Assembly: GCA_037974335.1 (NCBI GenBank)
Contig: CM075760.1
Location: 20,912,291-20,976,290, forward strand
Source: Prionace glauca
Lineage: Eukaryota > Chordata > Chondrichthyes > Carcharhiniformes > Carcharhinidae
Reading direction: 5' to 3'
DNA: 64,000 nucleotides
Within the stretch, counting starts at the first letter, position 1, and the number at the start of each line of letters is the position of its first letter. The notes under the pieces are model-generated. The model saw nothing but the letters and a program-made list of their open reading frames with translations. It was not told where the DNA came from and did not search any database. Below are positions 40,250 through 53,096 of the stretch, piece by piece. The position numbers were made by a program, and so were the translations under genes.

Positions 40250-43160
40250 AATAAAGCAAAGGTGAATCAGCTGAAGTGGAACAAGAGAACAGGGCCAGTA
40301 AGACTCAGAAAAAGAGCAGAAATAGTGTGGCTCCTAATTAAAGCGGGTCCGGCAGGCTGAAGGGCATTTGTTTCAATACAAAAAGTGTAACAGGTAAGGC
40401 TGATGGACTTGGAGCTTGGATTCGTTCTTGGAACTGTGATGTTGCTGCTATTACAGAGACTTGGTTAAGGAAAGGAGAGGAATGACAGCTTAACGTACAA
40501 GGATGCCGATGATTCAAGCAGGATAGAAAATGATGTTACAGGGGAGGGACATTTTCAAGACTGGTAAGGAGAATATTGCAGCAGTACTGCAGGAGGACTG
40601 CATCCAATGTAGTTCGCATGGCTTATACAGCGAGGCAGTATGGGTAGAGTGCGGGAATAGGAAGGGTGTACTCACAAGATTCGGCATTTTCTATTGGCCT
40701 CCCAACAACTAGCGGGAGATTGAGAAAGAGATATGAATGAGAATTTGGCAAGATGGAAAAGTAACAGGGTTGTTGTGGTGGGAGAGTTAACTTCCTCAAA
40801 ATTGACAGGGACTCATTTTGTGCTGAGTGTGTGGATGGGGCAGAGTTTGTAAGGAGCATCCAGGAGGGCTTCCCAAAACATTATAGAGATAGTCCAACTA
40901 GGGAAGCGGCTGAACTGGACCTGGAAATAGGGAATCAGCCTGGACAGGTGGTCGACATTTCAGTGGGGGAGCAGTTGGGGAACAGAGACACAACTCAGTG
41001 AGTGTTAAGGTACGGACAGAGAAAGGTAAGTGTAATACTCAAGTGAAGACATTAAACTAGGGGATGACTAATTATAACAATATTAGGCAGAAACGGAAGA
41101 ATGTAGATTGGGGCAAATCAACATCTGGCACGTGGGAGGCTTTCAAGTGCAAGTTGATAGGAATTCCGGACTGGCACATTCCAATGAGAATGAAGGGTAG
41201 GTATCGCAAATTTCGGGAACATTGTAAAATGAGAGAAATTATGAGCCTCGTCAAAGTGGGAAAAAAAAGTTTTTTTCTGTCCTAGGAAGACACAAAACAA
41301 TTATGAAATACAAGGAAAGTAAAACGAAACTTAAGCAAAGACTAAAGAGGGCGAAAAGGGGTCACGAGAATTAATTTGCCGCAGGATGGAAGAAAATCCA
41401 AAGGCGTTTTACACATATATAAAGGGCAAATGTTTAGCCAGGGAAGGGGTTGGCACATCCGAGGACAGGTGAGGGATTCTATGCGCGGATCCAGGGAAAT
41501 GACGAGGTATTGAATACTTCACGTCAGTATTCACTAAAGAGAAGTACTTAGTGCATGATGAGTCTGGGAAAGGATGCACAAGTAGTTTGAGTCATGTTGA
41601 GATCAAAAAGGAGGAGATATTGGGGTTCTTGAGATACATTAAGGTAGATAAGTCCCCAGGGCCTAATGTGATATACCACAGAATAATGCGAGAGGCCAGG
41701 AGGAAATTGCTGGGGTCTTGAGAGAAATCTTTGTATCATCACTGGCTACAGTGGAAGTATGAGGATTGGAGAATAGCCGATTTTTGTTTAGGAAGAATGG
41801 CAACAATAATCTAGGTAAGCACAGGCTAGTGAGCCTTACGTCAGTGGTCAGGAAATTATTGAAGAAAATTCTTCGAGGCAGGATTTAATCCCTCTTTGAA
41901 ATAAATGGATGTATTAGTGAAAGGCAACATGCTTTTTTGAAGATCAGATCGTGTCTGACTAACGTGATCAAGTTTATTTTTTGAGGAAGTGACGAAGATG
42001 ATTGATGATGGTAGAGCAGTGGATATTGTCGACATGGACACTAGTAAACCCTCTGACAAGGCCCCTCATGGCAGAGAGGTACAGAATTTGCAGTAAAATG
42101 AGATCAGAGGTGAGCTAGCTAGGTAGATGGAGAACTGGCTCAGTCATAGAAAACAGAGTGTAGCTGTGCAAGTGTGCGTTTCTGAATGGAGTGTTGTGGC
42201 TCAGGGATCAGTTCTGGAACCTTTGTTGTTTGACATGGATATATAAATGATTAGAAGGAAATTGGGGAATATGCTTGGAGATAATCGACACATTGGGGGA
42301 AAGGTTGGAAAGCAGAGGATGGTGATTTCAGGTAAATAGTGACAGGGCAAAAAGAACTAATTTGTTGAATGGACGAGTAATTTGCACATTTAATTTATTG
42401 CGGAGAAAAGTTACATGATCAGTTTTGTTCAACAGAATGTGGAGAAAAAAATGGAAATGATGAAAGTGAACATAGACGCCGAGGGACTTGAGTGAATATG
42501 TATATAAATCATTTATGATGCAAGACAGGTTGAGATAGCTGCAAACAAAAAAAAGTGAATAGTTTTTGTCTATTGGGGAAAAGAATACAGAAGCAAGGAA
42601 GTTGTGCTAAATTTGTAGAAAACACTTGGAAAATCGTCAACCAACAAATTCGGTCCAATTTTCGGCACCGAACTCAGGCAGAATGTAAAGTCAATAGGCT
42701 GGATGGAAAGGAAAACACGAGAATAAGTCCAGAGATCAGAAAGTTCAGTGACGAAAATATTTTGGAGAAGTTCGGACTAATTTCCTTGACAGGAAGTTGC
42801 TGATGTGACTTTAACGAGGCATTCAAAATCCTGAGGGGTCTTGACAGAGTAGATAGAGAGAAACTGTTCAATGGCAGAAGGATCTTGACACAGAGGGAGC
42901 AGGTTGAAGTAAATTGATGGAAGAAACATGGAGACATCAGCAAAAACATTTTCAGACAGTGAGTGATCCAGATCAGGAATGTGCTGTTTGAGAATGTGGT
43001 GCAGGCAGCGCCAATTAATGGGTTCAAAATGGGATTGGATAATTGTCTGAAAATGAACAAAATGCTAGACTGTGGGGTACAGAGTGTTATTGGATAAATT
43101 GCTCCTTTCGAGGACCAACACACACATGACGCTTCAAAATGGCCTTCTTCTCTGCTGTAA
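40250..43160 (+). mobile_element. Decayed LINE (family G type) with endonuclease and reverse transcriptase traces
   Basis: Forward scraps in the right order: endonuclease (AAITETWLRKGEE-like at about 40450-40485; FYWPPNN at about 40690), linker (RAKRGHEN-like at about 41350, PKAFYTYIKGKC at about 41400-41430), reverse transcriptase (DKSPGPNVIYHRI at about 41650, QHAFLKIRSCLTNVIKF at about 41930, then QGSVLEPLLF-like at about 42205), C-terminal block and end (FNGRRILTQRE-like at about 42870, ggccttcttctctgctgtaa at 43141). Very many breaks; an old copy. Confidence 0.72.
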
Positions 43161-43161
43161 G

Positions 43162-44609
43162 CGTTGTTTAAGAAGGGTGCCAGGCAAAAGGCGGGGAATT
43201 ATCGGCCGGTTAGTTTAACGTCTGTGGTAGGTAAAATGTTAGAATCCGTCATTAAGGAGGAAATAGCGAGGCATCTTGAGGAGAATTGCTTGATAGGGCG
43301 GACGCAACACGGTTTCAATAAAGGGAAGTCGTGTCTGACAAATTTACTGGAGTTCTATGAGGATGTGTCTAGGGCAGTGGATGGAGGAGAGCCGGTGGAT
43401 GTGGTCTTTCTGGATTTTCAGAAGGCGTTTGACAAGGTACCTCACAAGAGGTTATTGCAGAAGGTCAGGGGACGTGGAGTTGGGGGTAGGGTGTTAGCGT
43501 GGATAGAGGATTGGTTGTCAAATAGGAGGCAGACAGTGGGGGTCAATGGGTGCTATTCGGATTGGCGGTTGGTGACTAGTGGGGTGCCCCAGGGGTCGGT
43601 GCTGGGGCCTCAGCTATTTACCATTTATATAGATGATCTGGAGGAGGGAACCGAGTGCAGGGTGTCGAAATTTGCTGATGACACCAAGATTGGGGGAAAG
43701 GCAAATTGTGCGGAGGGTGTGGAGAGTCTGCAGAAGGATCTAGATAGGCTGGGCGAATGGGCCAGGAAATGGCAAATGGAATTTAATGTTGGCAAGTGTG
43801 AGGTGGTCCACTTTGGTAGGAGGAATGGTAGGAAGGACTATTACTTACGTGGCGAAAAGCTGCAGCAGGCGACGGTGCAGAGGGACCTCGGGGTCCTTGT
43901 GCATGAGTCGCAAAAACCCAGCTTGCAGGTGCAGCAGGTGGTCAGGAAGGCGAATGGGATGCTGGCCTTCATAGCGAGGGGGATTGAATATAAAAGTAGG
44001 GAGGGCTTGCTGCAGCTGTATAGGGCATTGGTGAGGCCGCAGCTGGAGTACTGTGTGCAGTTTTGGGCGCCGCACCTGCGCAAGGATATTTTGGCCCTGG
44101 AGGGAGTGCAGAGGAAGTTTACTCGGCTGATACCGGAGTTGAGGGGATTGAGCTATGAGGAGAGGCTGAATAAACTAGGCTTGTACTCGTTAGAGTTTAG
44201 AAGAATGAGGGGAGATCTCATTGAGACGTATAAGATGATGAATGGGATGGATAGGATAGAGGTGGAGAGACTCTTCCCGCTCAAAAAAGACAGTAGGACT
44301 AGGGGGCACAGCTTCAAGATAAAGGGGGGGTGGTTTAGAACAGAGTTGAGGAGGAACTTCTTCACTCAAAGGGTGGTGAATCTCTGGAATTCTCTGCCCG
44401 TTGAAGTGGTGGAGGCTGCCTCGCTAAATATTTTTAAGAAGCGGGTTGATGGGTTTTTGATAAGAGAGGGGATTAAGGGTTATGGGGAGAGGGCGGGAAG
44501 GTGGAGCTGAGTCACGACAGATCAGCCATGATCTTATTGAATGGCGGGGCAGGCTCGAAGGGCTAGATGGCCTCCTCCTGCTCCTATTTCTTATGTTCTT
44601 ATGTTCTTA
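43162..44609 (+). mobile_element. LINE B, 5'-truncated, with intact 448-codon reverse transcriptase
   Basis: The best-preserved LINE B in the window. The frame 43164-44510 is open from FKKGARQKAGNYRPVSLTSV through QHGFNKGKSCLTNLLEFYED, VVFLDFQKAFDKVPHKRLLQ, SGVPQGSVLGPQLF, FADDTKIGG and FNVGKCEVVHFGRRN to GYGERAGRWS. A UTR of about 100 bp follows, ending in ttatgttcttatgttctta. Lacking ORF1, endonuclease and the first reverse transcriptase blocks, it is dead on arrival but young. Other copies: 16216-17845, 24040-24728, 28299-29845, 29214-29693, 38093-39120 and 57369-58462. Confidence 0.9.
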
Positions 44610-45429
44610 AGTACTTTATCAATGTTGAAAGGGTGACAGTGACAGAGTGGTAATATCTCTGTGAGGGTAGGCCAATTTCTCAAGATAAATATTCAAGTCC
44701 AACTACAACAGGCTTCAAAACGCAATTACAATTTTGGATGTAAAGGTAATTTCCGTGATTGTGGCCATGACTTGAAATATATCAGATTCTCTAATGCCCT
44801 GCAGAAAAAAAAACCTTCCATCATTTCCCACTTTAGCCCAGAGGTGACTCTAGGCGCACACGTCCTTGGCTATTACGTGCCTTTTATGATGGTCTAGAAA
44901 ACCAGTAAATTCAGTGTATTAGCGATTGCCAATATATGCTGGCCTTACCAGCTGGATACACAGCCCATGAAAGAATGAGAAACAGCAACTGAAATCAGCA
45001 TTTCACAACACCTGCAATAGCAAGGGTTATCCAGGAGATGGCAGTGAAACTGCATTTTTTGTCACGACAATATACAGAAGATCGTCTCAGTTATTTCTGT
45101 AACAGACTCAGTCTTTGCCCATCCTAAACGTGACCCAGTTTATATGACACGAAATCATATTTCTGATTATATGACAATAATCTCAGTTGATTCTGTACTC
45201 AGCAAAATCCCAGTTGTTTGAGTATGGCACGTCTCTGTTTATATGAGAAAACACCACGCTGGTTAGAGAGTGTTAGATCCTGTATACACCCTCTCAGTAA
45301 TGGCTGAACTGGGCCCAGTCTGCATCTATATTAGTACAGGTGCTGTAAAGATATCTGGTGTATTCGGCCCTGTCTCAATATTACCGCACGAAACCAGTCT
45401 CTCGATTATATTGCAACGGATAGTATTAG
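44610..45429. other. Unassigned sequence
   Basis: No gene recognised. At about 45050-45260 short phrases around tatatgacac and tatatgacaata recur loosely, similar to the degenerate array at 51.9-52.9 kb. Confidence 0.4.
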
Positions 45430-45602
45430 TTGGATTCGCCATGCAAAATTGCCCGTTCTTTTCCCTCAGAATATGTGGAACAGCCATGGTAAATGTGTGG
45501 GGCTAACAGGGATAGGGCAGAGGGGAGGACCTGGGGTGGGATGCAGACTCAGTGGGCCAGATAGCCTTTCTTCTGAACTGTAGAAATTTTATGGTTTTAT
45601 GT
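45430..45602 (+). repeat. SINE (second subtype) 3' half
   Basis: Phrases cgccatgcaaaattgcccgt, catggtaaatgtgtggggct and gatgcagactcagtgggcca, then the actgtagaaattttatgg tail. Confidence 0.65.
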
Positions 45603-46002
45603 CTAACAAACATCATTAACATTTGCGTGCTTACTTATTTTAAGTATTCTGTTTTCTAATAAACCCCTTTGGAGAAATGATCTCTTTTAGCAATTCCCCT
45701 TCAGTTTTCCCAGTGATAACCTTCAGCCCATCTCTGTCTTCCCTGAATGCATGAAAACACCAAACAGTTCATGTGTTTCAACTGAAGAACGTTTAATATG
45801 TAATTATTTACTGACAACCCTTCTGTTGTGTGCTCTTGCATATAAAATTATTGCAGCCTCACTATTTTGTTCCCGGTGATGACTTATCTGTCTTCAGAGA
45901 CCTGTTGGAAAATGGATAAATCACGTTTCGAATGACGGGGAGATTATGAAAATTGTCCTTCTCAGTGTCTCATTAAACTTCCAGATATAGGACTCAATTC
46001 TC
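45603..46002. other. Unassigned sequence before satellite
   Basis: AT-rich; nothing recognised. Confidence 0.4.
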
Positions 46003-46862
46003 AGACTGGAACCTGAGAATTAAAATTAGAATTAGAACATTACAATGTGAATGACTGGCCCCAGTGTATCACTGACAGAGACAGCTGGGCCCGGAGTCAG
46101 ACTGGGACCTGAGAATTAGAACATTACAATGTGAATGACTGGCCCCAGTGTATCACTAACAGAGACAGCTGGGCCCGGAGTCAGACTGGGACCTGAGAAT
46201 TAGAACATTACAATGTGAATGACTGGCCCCAGTGTATCACTGACAGAGACAGCTGGGCCCGGAGTCAGACTGGGACCTGAGAATTAGAACATTACAATGT
46301 AAATGACTGGCCCCAGTGTATCACTGACAGAGACAGCTGGGCCCGGAGTCAGACTGGGATCTGAGAATTAGAACATTACAATGTGAATCATTGGCCCCAG
46401 TGTATCACTGACAGAGACAGCTGGGCCCGGAGTCAGACTGGGACCTGAGAATTAGAACATTACAATGTGAATGACTGGCCCCAGTGTATCACTGACAGAG
46501 AGAGCTGGGCCCGGAGTCAGACTGGGACTTGAGAATTAGAACATTACAATGTGAATGACTGGCTCCAGTGTATCACTAACAGAGACAGCTGGGCCCGGAG
46601 TCAGACTGGAACCTGAGAATTAGAACATTACAATGTGAATGACTGGCTCCAGTGTATCACTAACAGAGACAGCTGGGCCCGGAGTCAGACTGGGACCTGA
46701 GAATTAGAACATTACAATGTGAATGACTGGCCCCAGTGTATCACTAACAGAGACAGCTGGGCCCGGAGTCAGACTGGGACCTGAGGATTAGAACATTACA
46801 ATGTGAATGACTGGCCCCAGTGTATCACTAACAGAGACAGCTGGGCCCGGAATCAGAGTGGG
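46003..46862 (+). repeat. 84-bp satellite, about ten units
   Basis: Units begin gggacctgagaattagaaca and contain gactggccccagtgtatcac and agctgggcccggagtcagac. Units are about 95-99 percent alike by eye, so the array is young or homogenised. The first unit has a short internal duplication of attagaattaga type. No unit was seen elsewhere in the window. Confidence 0.95.
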
Positions 46863-48784
46863 ACCTGATATAAGGAAAGAATCATTTCTGGGGCCTGAGA
46901 ACAGGTTTCTTTGTCATGAGGAGTGAGGCAGGGATTTGTGTGGCAAACACGGATTGGAAACCCTACCACAACCGCAAGAGTGACTGATGCCACCTGACTG
47001 AGGCTTGTATTCACGAGGACTGAAACGGCGAACTATGAAACCTTCATCAGAGGGAGAAAAGCGGTGCAATAAATGTTAAGGATTATTGTGTTTTTCCTAA
47101 AAGAAAAGTTTGATCCGATGCTAATCTGTTCAAAGTGATGTTTTGTAAATAGAATCGACTTTCGGAATGGTTCCTGGCAATTACACACACACAGACACAC
47201 ACAGAAACACACACACACACACACAGAAACATACACACAACGCACAAGTCCTGTCAAATGATAAGATTAGCACAAGACGACAGTTGTATAAATATTCCAT
47301 TTCATTCCGTTTTAATGAAGGACAGGGAGAGACACAAAAAGGATGCTGGGACACTGATATAGATGAACCTTAAAATGCTCCCATTCTCGAGAATCCTTCA
47401 AAAGTTCATCCCATGAAGGAGATATCGAATTTATTTTCCAAAGGTTCTGTGAAATCTAATTCTATCACCCTTCCAAGCTGTTCATTCTAGTTCATCACAA
47501 CTCTGGTGTAAAAGTAAACACTTATCTTTCTGTCTCGCTGCTCAATAAAACAACTTTGTGCCCATTGGTTGCTGACCGTCCCCCAGTTGAAAGATTCTCT
47601 CTTTAATTAACCCAATCACAACTTCATGATTATATTACGAACACTAATAAATGTGTTGAAAAGACTGGCAAGGAGATAGAGACAGCGGGAGAGTTTGGAG
47701 AAAGCAAACCGGGGGGGCTGACAGATAAAAGCTGAGGAACAAAAATAAATAGCAGGTGGAGAGAAAATGATCAAACAATGAAAGATATCAGCTATCATTC
47801 CCTCCCTTCACAGATCCCGGGGGAGTCAGTGATTGATCCACTGACCATCCAGTTATGTCCGGGAATGGAAACTTTAACCAGATCACACCAGACTCATTTG
47901 TAAATGTCACCGTAATGTGACCTGTCTGACTATGCCCTGACTCTGTGGGCCGATATAAGCCGCACTGACAGATGTTCTCACCAGATTGTGGTCTCTGGAT
48001 TTATTTTCTGCTCGGGAGGGAGATGTGCGGTTTGGAACCGGCAGCAGAGAAACAGGAAGTTGTGTTACCTGAGAATGAAACAACAGGGGCCAGTTTGATG
48101 TTATCACCGTGAACAGTCTTCCTGCCTGTGAGGGTGAACTCACTCTGAAAGCATCAAGAACAGTCACACAGATTGCTGCCGGTCTCAGAATTACAGTCAC
48201 CCCCATTCCCGTATTAATGAATCAAGAAAATGTCCATATTTGGGGTTTAAACAGATTAATTGAAGGGAAGATAGACTGAGGGTTACCATTGAGGGAAAAG
48301 AGGAAAAATTAAAGCAACATTTTTTATCCGCAGAGACATTCCGAAATAGAAAGTTTAAGTGTGCTGGGTGTTGTGTGAGAAATAGAGGAGAGAGGTTAAT
48401 TGAGTGAAATGGTTAAGTTCCTACAATGAATTTACCTCTGCTGAGATTTTTGTGCTTTATCTTTTCAGTCACAAGGTGCCTTAAGGAAGAAAAAAGAAAT
48501 AGTCTCGGAGTCAGATCCGTCTCCTGGGAACCTGTGTGAGTTAATGGAGACTGAGAGAGAGGAGAGAGGTTATCTGATTTAGGTTCAGTCTGAGACAGAG
48601 AAAGAGAGAAGTTCAGTGAATCATTTGAAAGATGCATTGCCTTGGCAGCGGAATGACCAGCTGTACATCACACTCAAGAGCGTCCAGGGCCATTTATTAA
48701 CTTTATTTATTGACTGAGACACAGAAAGTACAATAAATACTGAATAAATTACAATATCATGCTTAAAATTAATAGCAATTATTT
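46863..48784. other. Long unassigned stretch
   Basis: No gene or repeat was confidently recognised apart from a CA microsatellite at 47183-47235. About 47805-47930 has a splice-acceptor-like tract (ccctcccttcacag) and short open phrases, too weak to call an exon. Confidence 0.4.
47183..47240 (+). repeat. CA microsatellite
   Basis: Interrupted (ca)n run with cagaaacacaca variants. Confidence 0.9.
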
Positions 48785-48785
48785 A

Positions 48786-48990
48786 CACAGTGATTAGCAC
48801 TGGTACCTCACACTGTTAGGGACACAGGTTCCATATAAGCCTTGTGTAACTGTGTGGTGTTTACACATTCACCCCGTATGTGCGTGGGCTTCCTCCAGGT
48901 TTACTGCTTTCTTCCTACAGTCCAAAGATGTACAGGTTAGTTGGAGTGGCCATGTTGAATTGTCCTTTAATGTCCATTTGCAGTGCAATG
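48786..48990 (+). repeat. SINE (HE1-like) 5' two thirds
   Basis: Head cacagtgattagcactggta, body cacattcaccccgtatgtgc and tccaaagatgtacaggttag, then ggccatgttgaattgtcc. Confidence 0.72.
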
Positions 48991-49260
48991 TGGCATACAT
49001 TCATTCTGTTCCTCAGTCTCTTTTGAACAAGAGGATGTTACAAGTTTCATCCCAAGCTTTCAATAAAATATTCCAGGAAATGCGAGAGCAATTAAATATG
49101 ATGAACAACACCCAGTAGTTATTAACAAGACGAAACACATTCTTCGAACCCCATTACATTTTTAAAGCTAATTTCCATCTTTTCATCTCGTTCTGTCCTT
49201 TTTTTCCATCTGTCAAACGCATTTTATAGAAAACCAGTTACTGAGACAGTGTTGGCTTTA

Positions 49261-50612
49261 GAACATAGAACATAGAACATTACAGCACAAACAGGCCCTT
49301 CGGCCCTCGAGTTGCGCCGATCGCATCAACCCCACCAATCTATAGACCTATCTATAACCCCCAATCCCATTAAACCCCATATACTCATCCAGAAGTCTTT
49401 TAAAAGACCCCAGCGAGTTCGCCTCCACCACCGACGACGGCAGCCGATTCCAATCACTCACCACCCTCTGAGTGAAAAACTTACCCCTAACATCACCTCT
49501 GTACCTCCCTCCCCGCACCTTAAATCTGTGTCCTCTCGTAGCGACCATTTCAACCCGGGGAAATAGCCTCTGAGAGTCCACCCTATCTATTCCTCTCAAC
49601 ATTTTATAAACTTCTATCAGGTCGCCTCTCAACCTTCGCCTCTCCAGGGAAAAGAGTCCCAGCTCCCTCAACCTATCTTCATAAGGCATGCCTCCCAGTC
49701 CAGGCAACATCCTTGTAAATCTCCTCTGCACCCTTTCAATAGCTTCTACATCTTTCCTATAGTGAGGCGACCAGAACTGCGCACAGTACTCCAAATGAGG
49801 CCTGACAAGGGTCCTGTAAAGTTGCAGCATTACCTCCCGACTCCTAAACTCAATCCCTCGATTAATGAAGGCCAGTACACCATACGCCTTCTTGACCACC
49901 TCCTCCACCTGCGAGGCCGATTTAAGAGTCCTGTGAACCCGGACCCCGAGATCCTTCTGCTCTTCAACGCTACTAAGACCCCTGCCCTTAATAGTGTATT
50001 CGTTCATCCCGTTGGTTCTGCCGAAATGGACTACTACACATTTATCCGCGTTGAAGTCCATCTGCCACTTCTCCGCCCATTCCTGCATCCTATCTATGTC
50101 CTGCTGCAACTTTTGACATCCTTCCAGACCATCCACAACACCGCCGACCTTCGTGTCATCAGCGAACTTGCTAACCCATCCCTCCACTTCCTCATCCAGG
50201 TCATTTATGAAAATGACAAACAACAAGGGTCCCAGAACAGATCCCTGGGGCACCCCACTGGTGACTGACCTCCATTCCGAAAAAGACCCATCCACAACCA
50301 CTCTCTGCCTTCTGCAGGCAAGCCAGTTCTGGATCCACAAGGCCAAAGGCCCTTGGATCCCATGCCCTCTCACCTTCTCAAGAAGTCTTGCATGGGGGAC
50401 CTTATCAAAAGCCTTGCTGAAGTCCATGTACACTACGTCCACGGCACTTCCTTCGTCAATGTGTTCAGTCACATTATCGAAGAACTCAACTAGGCTCGTA
50501 AGGCACGACCTGCCCTTGACAAATCCATGCTGACTATTCCTGATCATGTCAAACCTCTCCAAATGGTCGTAAATCTTGTCCCTCAGAAGCCTCTCCATCA
50601 GCTTACCAACCA
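49261..50612 (-). mobile_element. CR1-type LINE (family C), 5'-truncated, with intact frame
   Basis: The minus-strand frame 49348-50769 is open; its first 50 or so codons are flanking DNA. LINE sequence starts at VVGKLMERLLRDKIYDHLER and runs through QHGFVKGRSCLTSLVEFFD, VYMDFSKAFDKVPHARLLE, SGVPQGSVLGPLLF, FADDTKVGG, DFNADKCVVVHFGR and the C-terminal block to YMGFNGIGGYR and a stop. The 3' end is reversed aacatagaacatagaacatt. The only copy of this family seen in the window. Confidence 0.88.
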
Positions 50613-50789
50613 CTTTATTATTAGTGTCCAATATAACACAAAGTAAGGCACGGATGTGTTCAGTAGTGCATGACACAGAGCCGAACACAATCATATCTGA
50701 GATGGAGCCTAATGGAGAAAAAATGGCCTCTTGGCTGAACAAGAACTCAGAAATGATGATTTGTAACATTTCTCACGGCATGTAATCAT

Positions 50790-50890
50790 ATAATAATAAA
50801 TGGTTTGGTGTGTTATGTCATGTAAACAAATATAAGATCTATTGCAATAATGATTCAAATGAGTCGCATGCAGTAAATAAAGACACAAGG
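50790..50890 (+). repeat. Scrap shared with 52215-52310
   Basis: Phrases gtaaacaaatataagatcta and ataatgattcaaatgagtc recur at 52215-52310 with changes. Confidence 0.6.
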
Positions 50891-50929
50891 CCCAGTGTCT
50901 TGCTGTACATGTCTACAACAAATGTGTGT

Positions 50930-50976
50930 GCGAGAGAGAGGGAGAGACAGAGAGAGAGGGAGGCAGGGGCAGAGAC

Positions 50977-51025
<49 letters not shown>

Positions 51026-51137
51026 CAGGGGCAGAGGCGGGGGGAGAGAGAGAGTCAGAGAGAGAGAGAGAGAGAGAGAGGGAGGCAGGGGCAGAGGCGG
51101 TGGGAGAGAGAAAGGCAGAGAGAGAGAGAGAGCCGTA
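50930..51137 (+). repeat. GA-rich minisatellite, about 60-62 bp units
   Basis: Three units each containing gggaggcaggggcagag, starting near 50958, 51020 and 51080, embedded in (ga)n. Overlapping open frames on both strands are artefacts. Confidence 0.9.
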
Positions 51138-51900
51138 AACCATTCCACTTATGATGAATAATCCACTGAGTGTTTCTAGCATTTTCTGTTCGGATCTCAG
51201 GCACCCACAGCATCTTGCTTTTGACCAACGAGATATTTGAACAGGTGACTGAAAGGATGGCCAATACAGGGACAGTTTTATGGATTGACTTAGACGAGGA
51301 AAGTGAAATAAGTAGATTTAGGGAGGGAATTACAAAGCTTAGGCATAGGCAGATGAAGACATCCGAAAGTGAAAAATAATTTCGAAGGTAACAATACAAA
51401 TTCCAGAATATACATATATATATATTCAAACATAACCTAACTGTCAACACTCGTTCTGCGGCGATTTCGTTTTATTTCTCTCTGAAACAGATGAGTAATT
51501 AATGAGTGGATAGATATTTAGCCTGTGGGAGGCCATCTGGCGATATTGCGAGTACAGAATTCTGTCTCACTGTCAGTGAATCTGTTGAGCGGTATAAATA
51601 AGACAGGTCAATCTTTATCTCTAAAGTCTGTGTCAAATTGACACAGTGCAGTGCAATATTCAATTAATAAAATGTATCACAACGGTGGTTGCTTGAAGAT
51701 ATTGTAATGAGCACTGTACGATTATTCAGATATTGACCTGTCCCCGAACACCAGTGAATCACTGAGAAATTGTTCAAACTGAATATTACTCACACAATAA
51801 CAGAGCAATTAGATATTTCTCGCAGCTACTTATCGAAATTAGTAAAAATTAAACTTACTGCTCCAATCAAGAATGATTAGTGTCAGACAGGCACACCCAT
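51138..51900. other. Unassigned AT-rich sequence
   Basis: No gene recognised; a short (at)n run near 51411-51425. Confidence 0.4.
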
Positions 51901-51929
51901 ATTATATCGGAATTGATAATATCTCGGCA

Positions 51930-52870
51930 GGCAACATATTCATGGTCGTATGTTAGATTAACAGAGACAGATGTTGGTGTCATTCAAAGAGACAAATCCC
52001 GTGTAATATAAAAAAGAGATGAGATCTGATGAAATATGAACAGATCCGTGGTCTACTGTCGTATTAATTGAGAGGACCTTATGCAGCACAAATAGAGAGA
52101 TGGCCGAGGGTGGCATAACGAGAGGAAGAACCGAATGTAGTGTAAAAACAGACAAGGCCTACTGTCATATAATTAAAGACTGGCTCTGGTACAACGCAAA
52201 TAGAATAAATAAAGCGGCATTTTATGCAATGTAAACAAATATGAGATCTGTTGCTATAATGATTCAAGTGAGTCAAACTCAGTACATAAAGAGACATATC
52301 CTAGTGCATTGTAATCAATCTTCTGTATACTGCCCTCTTGCCAGTGAGTAACAGTCTCTTTCTAATGAGTAAAACATTCCCATTCATCACTTTGAGCGTC
52401 TGTACTAAATCTCCCATAAACTGCTCAGTTCTAAGGGAACCAAACCAAGTGTTCAACTGTTCTGATAGTGCAGCTTATACACAATTAACGTCAAGCCCGA
52501 TATGACCTTCTCTACCTCACCTATTCCCCCTTGTCATTTCATGAATTGATGGAACTTTGACATGGATTCCCATGAATCACTGTCATTCTGTCAGAATAAG
52601 ACTCAAGGCCAGGAGAAGACTTGCTTCTGACAGTTAAATGCCAGACAACATATACATGGTCATGTGTTGAATTAGCAGAGATGTATGTAAATAGACAAAT
52701 CCTGTGTAATATAAACAGAGATGGGATCAGATGTACTAGGATCAGATCCGTGATCTACTCTAGTACTAATTGAGAGGAACTAATGTCTCATAAATAGAGA
52801 GATGGCTCAGTGTACATAACCGGAGAAATAACCTAATGTAGCATAAATTAATTTGTAATATATTCGTGCT
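51930..52870 (+). repeat. Degenerate repeats of a gtaatataaacagag type
   Basis: Two longer blocks (about 51930-52140 and 52640-52850) resemble each other (catattcatggtcgtatgtt against catatacatggtcatgtgtt; ctactgtcgtattaattgag against ctactctagtactaattgag). Within each, short phrases around gtgtaatataaa recur, suggesting an ancient tandem array. Confidence 0.6.
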
Positions 52871-53096
52871 ATAAATGTATAGTGTAATATTGGACATAGA
52901 TCTCAGACTTTAGGCTCACTGAGGTAAATGTCATATGCCAAAACACATCTGTGATCAGTTAAGAATGGAAACAACATAATTTCTGAGTCAAATGGTAATG
53001 TATTCAATTCCCACAAGATACCTCGCGATCCAACCTGTGACCCAGTACTGAATGTTCAATTATTCCATTAATAAATGTGATGATATTTCAGTCTCG

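Noticed and set aside
47800-47930. Possible immunoglobulin secretory tail on the plus strand (phrase SFVNVTVM before a stop)
   Set aside because: Only a few residues match the style of heavy-chain tails, a stop lies just upstream, no constant domain adjoins it, and the strand is opposite to the membrane exons.
50810-51182. Arg/Glu-rich and Ser/Leu-rich open frames around 51 kb
   Set aside because: Direct translation of a GA-rich minisatellite in several frames.
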